Positions 61,526 through 64,000 of a DNA stretch of 64,000 bases are shown piece by piece. Below the pieces are notes generated by a model. The model made no database searches, was not told where the DNA came from, and worked only from the letters and a program-made list of their open reading frames with translations. The stretch is from Tranquillimonas rosea (GTDB taxonomy: Bacteria; Pseudomonadota; Alphaproteobacteria; Rhodobacterales; Rhodobacteraceae): NCBI RefSeq assembly GCF_900111315.1, contig NZ_FOGU01000004.1:248001-312000 (forward strand), given 5' to 3'. Numbering within the stretch: position 1 is the first letter of the stretch; each line of letters begins with the position of its first letter. A program made the position numbers and the translations under genes.

Positions 61526-62764
61526 TCAGGCAATCCTCGGGCGCAGCGGCGCAAAGGCACGTGTCAGGGTTGGAAGGGCGGCGCCGATCTGCGCCACGGC
61601 GGAAATCGCGAGGTATCCCCAGGCGATGGCCACGAGGCCGTGCGGGGCAAGGATGACGGTGTTGGCCAGCAGCGCGAGGGTCATCGCGACGGTGACCGAG
61701 AACTCGACCTGCGGCCGGTCCTGCGCCCGCAGCCACTGGGCCGCGGCGGACCAGACGATCGCGGGGATCGCCGACAGGCACAGGATGCGGACGACGGGGG
61801 TAAGCCCCTCCCAGGCGTCGCCGAACAGGACCGGCACATAGAGCGGCACCATCAGCGCCTGGAGCAGCACCGCGGGCACCAGCACGCCAAGGCTGACGAG
61901 GATGGCCTGGCGCAGCGCGGCGGCGCGGTCGGTCGCGGTGCACAGATGCGGGAACAGCGCGGTCGCGAAAGCCTGCGAGAACGAGGTCGCCAGCCCGAGG
62001 CCCGCGTTGAACGCCAGGAAATAGAGCCCCAGCGCCTCGGCCCCCAGCAGGGCGCCGACCAGCAGCTTGTCGGCCTGCAACCGCAGCGCCTTGACCACTT
62101 CGGTCCCGAGCACGGCGGCGCCGTAGCGCACGAAGGGTGTCAGCGGCGCGGGCGCGACAGCGGTGTCGGGCTGCCAGGGGTGCAGCCGCCGCATCGCGAT
62201 CAGCCAGATCGGCGCGGCCAGAAGGCGAGGCAGCACCAGCGCCAGCGGCCCCGGCATCACCACGGCGAGCAGCGCGGTCAGCGCATTGGCGCCCACGACC
62301 TGACCAGCGGCGATGGCGGCGGTCTGGCGCAGCTTGCCCGCGCGCATCGCCAGCGCGCAGTTCACGAGCCCGCCGGGCATGAACAGGTACTCGCCGGCCA
62401 GCAGCGCCACCAGCAGGAACAGCGCGGCCTCGCCGCTCGCCCACCACAGCGCCGCCCCAAGCCCGAGCTGGATCGCGACAAGGCCGAGGCACCAGGCATG
62501 GAAGATGCGACGGGCGGTGCGGCAGACCGCGGCGAGGTCGCGGTCGGCGGCCACGATGATCCGCTGTCCGACCCCGTTCTCGGTCAGCGCCTTGAGGATG
62601 TCCGATGCCGCCAGCGCCGCCGCGGCGACGCCGATCGCGCCGGCGTCCATCGTCCGCGCCACGGCGACGACGACGGCCAGGCGCGACGCCTTGGCGGCGG
62701 CTTCGGACAGGCCATAGGCCAGCAGGTTTCGCGTGAAGGGGCCGAGGCGGCGGGTGAGTGTCAT
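61526..62764 (-). CDS. Oligosaccharide flippase (Wzx-like, MOP superfamily)
   Basis: A 412-residue polytopic membrane protein with about 12 hydrophobic segments, fitting the polysaccharide-transport family of the MOP superfamily that flips undecaprenyl-linked oligosaccharide. Recognisable parts are LLAYGLSEAAAKASRLAVVV at the start and LRLQADKLLVGALLGAEALGLY in the middle, the latter a family hallmark. ATG 62764 starts MTLTRRLGPF. It heads the minus-strand operon, divergent from the export lipoprotein. Confidence 0.87.
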   Translation of the reverse strand: MTLTRRLGPFTRNLLAYGLSEAAAKASRLAVVVAVARTMDAGAIGVAAAALAASDILKALTENGVGQRIIVAADRDLAAVCRTARRIFHAWCLGLVAIQLGLGAALWWASGEAALFLLVALLAGEYLFMPGGLVNCALAMRAGKLRQTAAIAAGQVVGANALTALLAVVMPGPLALVLPRLLAAPIWLIAMRRLHPWQPDTAVAPAPLTPFVRYGAAVLGTEVVKALRLQADKLLVGALLGAEALGLYFLAFNAGLGLATSFSQAFATALFPHLCTATDRAAALRQAILVSLGVLVPAVLLQALMVPLYVPVLFGDAWEGLTPVVRILCLSAIPAIVWSAAAQWLRAQDRPQVEFSVTVAMTLALLANTVILAPHGLVAIAWGYLAISAVAQIGAALPTLTRAFAPLRPRIA

Positions 62765-62883
62765 GGTCCGATCCGTTGGTGACGCCGGAACGTGGCGTGG
62801 CATCGGTCTAGCCCGTCGTGGCGGCTTCCGTCGCGCGCGCCGAGGGCGAGCGGAGAGGCGCGTTCGAGCCCGGACCTATCCCT

Positions 62884-62904
62884 CCGGATACACGCGTTAT
62901 CCGG
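62884..62904. promoter_or_regulatory. Palindrome in divergent polysaccharide promoter region
   Basis: CCGGATA (62884-62890) and TATCCGG (62898-62904) flank CACGCGT, making a near-perfect 21-bp palindrome 80 bp upstream of the export gene and 120 bp upstream of the flippase gene. A good candidate operator shared by both polysaccharide operons. Confidence 0.45.
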
Positions 62905-62983
62905 CCGCGGACGTGACCGGCTCAACCTCCGGCGGGTATCAGGATGACCAGTGTTTGCCCCTTCACCCGAAAGATCCGCTGCC

Positions 62984-64000
62984 ATGACCCTGTCCAAGCT
63001 GACCTCCGCCGTGAGCGCCCTCGCCCTCCTGCTCGGCGCCGGCTGCGCCCGCGCCCCGCATCCCCAGAACATCGAACCCGCGACGCGCGGCGCCGCCTAC
63101 CAGGCCCAGTACCGCGCGCCCGAGGGCCGCGGCGCCGCTGCGCCGACGCTGGTCTCGGCCACGATGAACCTGTCCCGCTGTACCCAGGACGCGGGCTATC
63201 TCAGCGGCGAGGATGGCGCGGCGGGCGGCAAGCTGTCGGGCGCGGTGCCGGCCTCTCTCAGGGGCGAGCTTCTGTCGCGGGGCGACCTTCTGGACCTGCG
63301 CGTGCCGCAGGACGACACGTTCACCGGATCGTTCGTCGTCTCGCGCGACGGGACACTCAAGCTGCCCTTCCTCGCGCCGATCCCGGCCCAGGGCCGCACC
63401 ACCGCGCAGGTCGCGGCGGATGTCCGGCGCGCGCTGGTCGCCGACGGCTATTACGGCGTGACCCCGGCGGTGTCGCTGCTGGTGGCCGATTTCGCACCCG
63501 CCCGCGTGGCGGTGTCCGGCGCGGTGTTCGAGCCGCAGCCGGTGGATATCGGCGGCGTGCCCGGCGACAGCATCGACACGCTGCGGCAGGCCGCGCTCGG
63601 GGCCTCGACCGAGGGCCGCAACCTGTCGGTCGCGGTGCGCAATGCCGGCGGCGTCCGGCCCGACGCCGACCTCGCCCGCGTGCGCCTGACCCGCGGCGGC
63701 ACGAACTACGTGCTCGACCTGCGGGGCATGATCCAGGGCCGCGCCGCCGACGACGTGATGCTGCTGACGGGGGACGAGATCCACGTGCCGACGCGCCACT
63801 GCTTCCAGGACGCGCTGATGCGTCCCAGCCCGATCAGCCCGGCGGGGATTTCGCTCTACCTGTCGAACCTGACACAGCCGGCCACGGGCAACGCGATCTC
63901 GGCCATCGGCCAGACGGTGCGCGAGGTGCCCTATGGCACCCGGTTCATGCAGGCGGTCGTGGACGCCAACTGCGTGGGCGGCGCCCGCGCCACCAGCGCC
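62984..64000 (+). CDS. Polysaccharide export lipoprotein (Wza-like), 3' truncated by window
   Basis: An open frame of 339 codons running off the right edge. The N-terminus is a lipoprotein signal ending LLGAGC (Cys21). The Poly_export/SLBB pattern follows: SRGDLLDLRVPQDDTFTGSFVVSRDG-type start, LKLPFLAPIPAQGRTTAQVAADVRRALV, then VAVSGAVFEPQPVDI and LLTGDEIHVP. It should form the outer-membrane pore for the polysaccharide made by the adjacent genes. ATG 62984 lies downstream of GAAAGATC. The C-terminus is not seen. Confidence 0.88.
   Translation, partial: MTLSKLTSAVSALALLLGAGCARAPHPQNIEPATRGAAYQAQYRAPEGRGAAAPTLVSATMNLSRCTQDAGYLSGEDGAAGGKLSGAVPASLRGELLSRGDLLDLRVPQDDTFTGSFVVSRDGTLKLPFLAPIPAQGRTTAQVAADVRRALVADGYYGVTPAVSLLVADFAPARVAVSGAVFEPQPVDIGGVPGDSIDTLRQAALGASTEGRNLSVAVRNAGGVRPDADLARVRLTRGGTNYVLDLRGMIQGRAADDVMLLTGDEIHVPTRHCFQDALMRPSPISPAGISLYLSNLTQPATGNAISAIGQTVREVPYGTRFMQAVVDANCVGGARATSA

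Overview
The window looks like chromosome of a Rhodobacterales alphaproteobacterium (Rhodobacter/Roseobacter group): high G+C, an Entner-Doudoroff edd-eda pair, SUF-type Fe-S assembly genes, bpt and glnE. The string dksA / RSP_2648-type PIN protein / RSP_2647-type rRNA methyltransferase / edd / eda matches, from memory, the Rhodobacter sphaeroides RSP_26xx order. Many secreted proteins are acidic, which fits a marine or salt-exposed lifestyle (inference).

Layout. 0-27 kb is core chromosome: sufT, an O-acetyltransferase, satD plus a DUF3307 membrane protein, a SufA-type carrier, tpiA, an FAD monooxygenase, dksA, a MoxR ATPase and CoxE-like VWA protein separated by three small genes, a M48 peptidase, yghU, the PIN/rRNA methyltransferase pair, edd-eda, glnE, a YbaK-like deacylase, DUF2852 and RDD membrane proteins, bpt, a GH13 alpha-glucosidase and ilvB-ilvN behind a leader-peptide attenuator. 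26.5-32 kb holds two EF-hand secreted proteins and a divergent fructose-type ABC system with a ROK regulator. 32-42 kb is a sulfur and anion block: persulfide-dioxygenase-like MBL protein and two YeeE/YedE channels with a divergent BigR/SqrR-like ArsR repressor, an L,D-transpeptidase, a methyltransferase, a rhodanese, two SulP permeases, a DUF2892 gene broken by one amber codon, a Crp/Fnr regulator and a tandem universal stress protein.

42.3-50.95 kb is a mosaic accessory island ending about 30 bp from the 3' end of tRNA-Arg(UCU). It contains an IS5 transposase, a Mu/TnsB-type transposase C-terminal remnant joined to an IS3 remnant, a regulator fragment, a GIY-YIG protein, a divergent HNH endonuclease with an unidentified N-terminal domain, small unknown genes, and a large TniQ/TnsD-like protein as the last gene before the tRNA. 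This island is the most likely place for something new.

Beyond the tRNA come sodC, a P1B-type ATPase, and an exopolysaccharide locus (54-64 kb): glycosyltransferases, wecB, an alpha/alpha-toroid-like protein, a SleB-type lipoprotein, a flippase, and a Wza-like export lipoprotein that runs off the window end. No rRNA, CRISPR array or intact prophage was seen.
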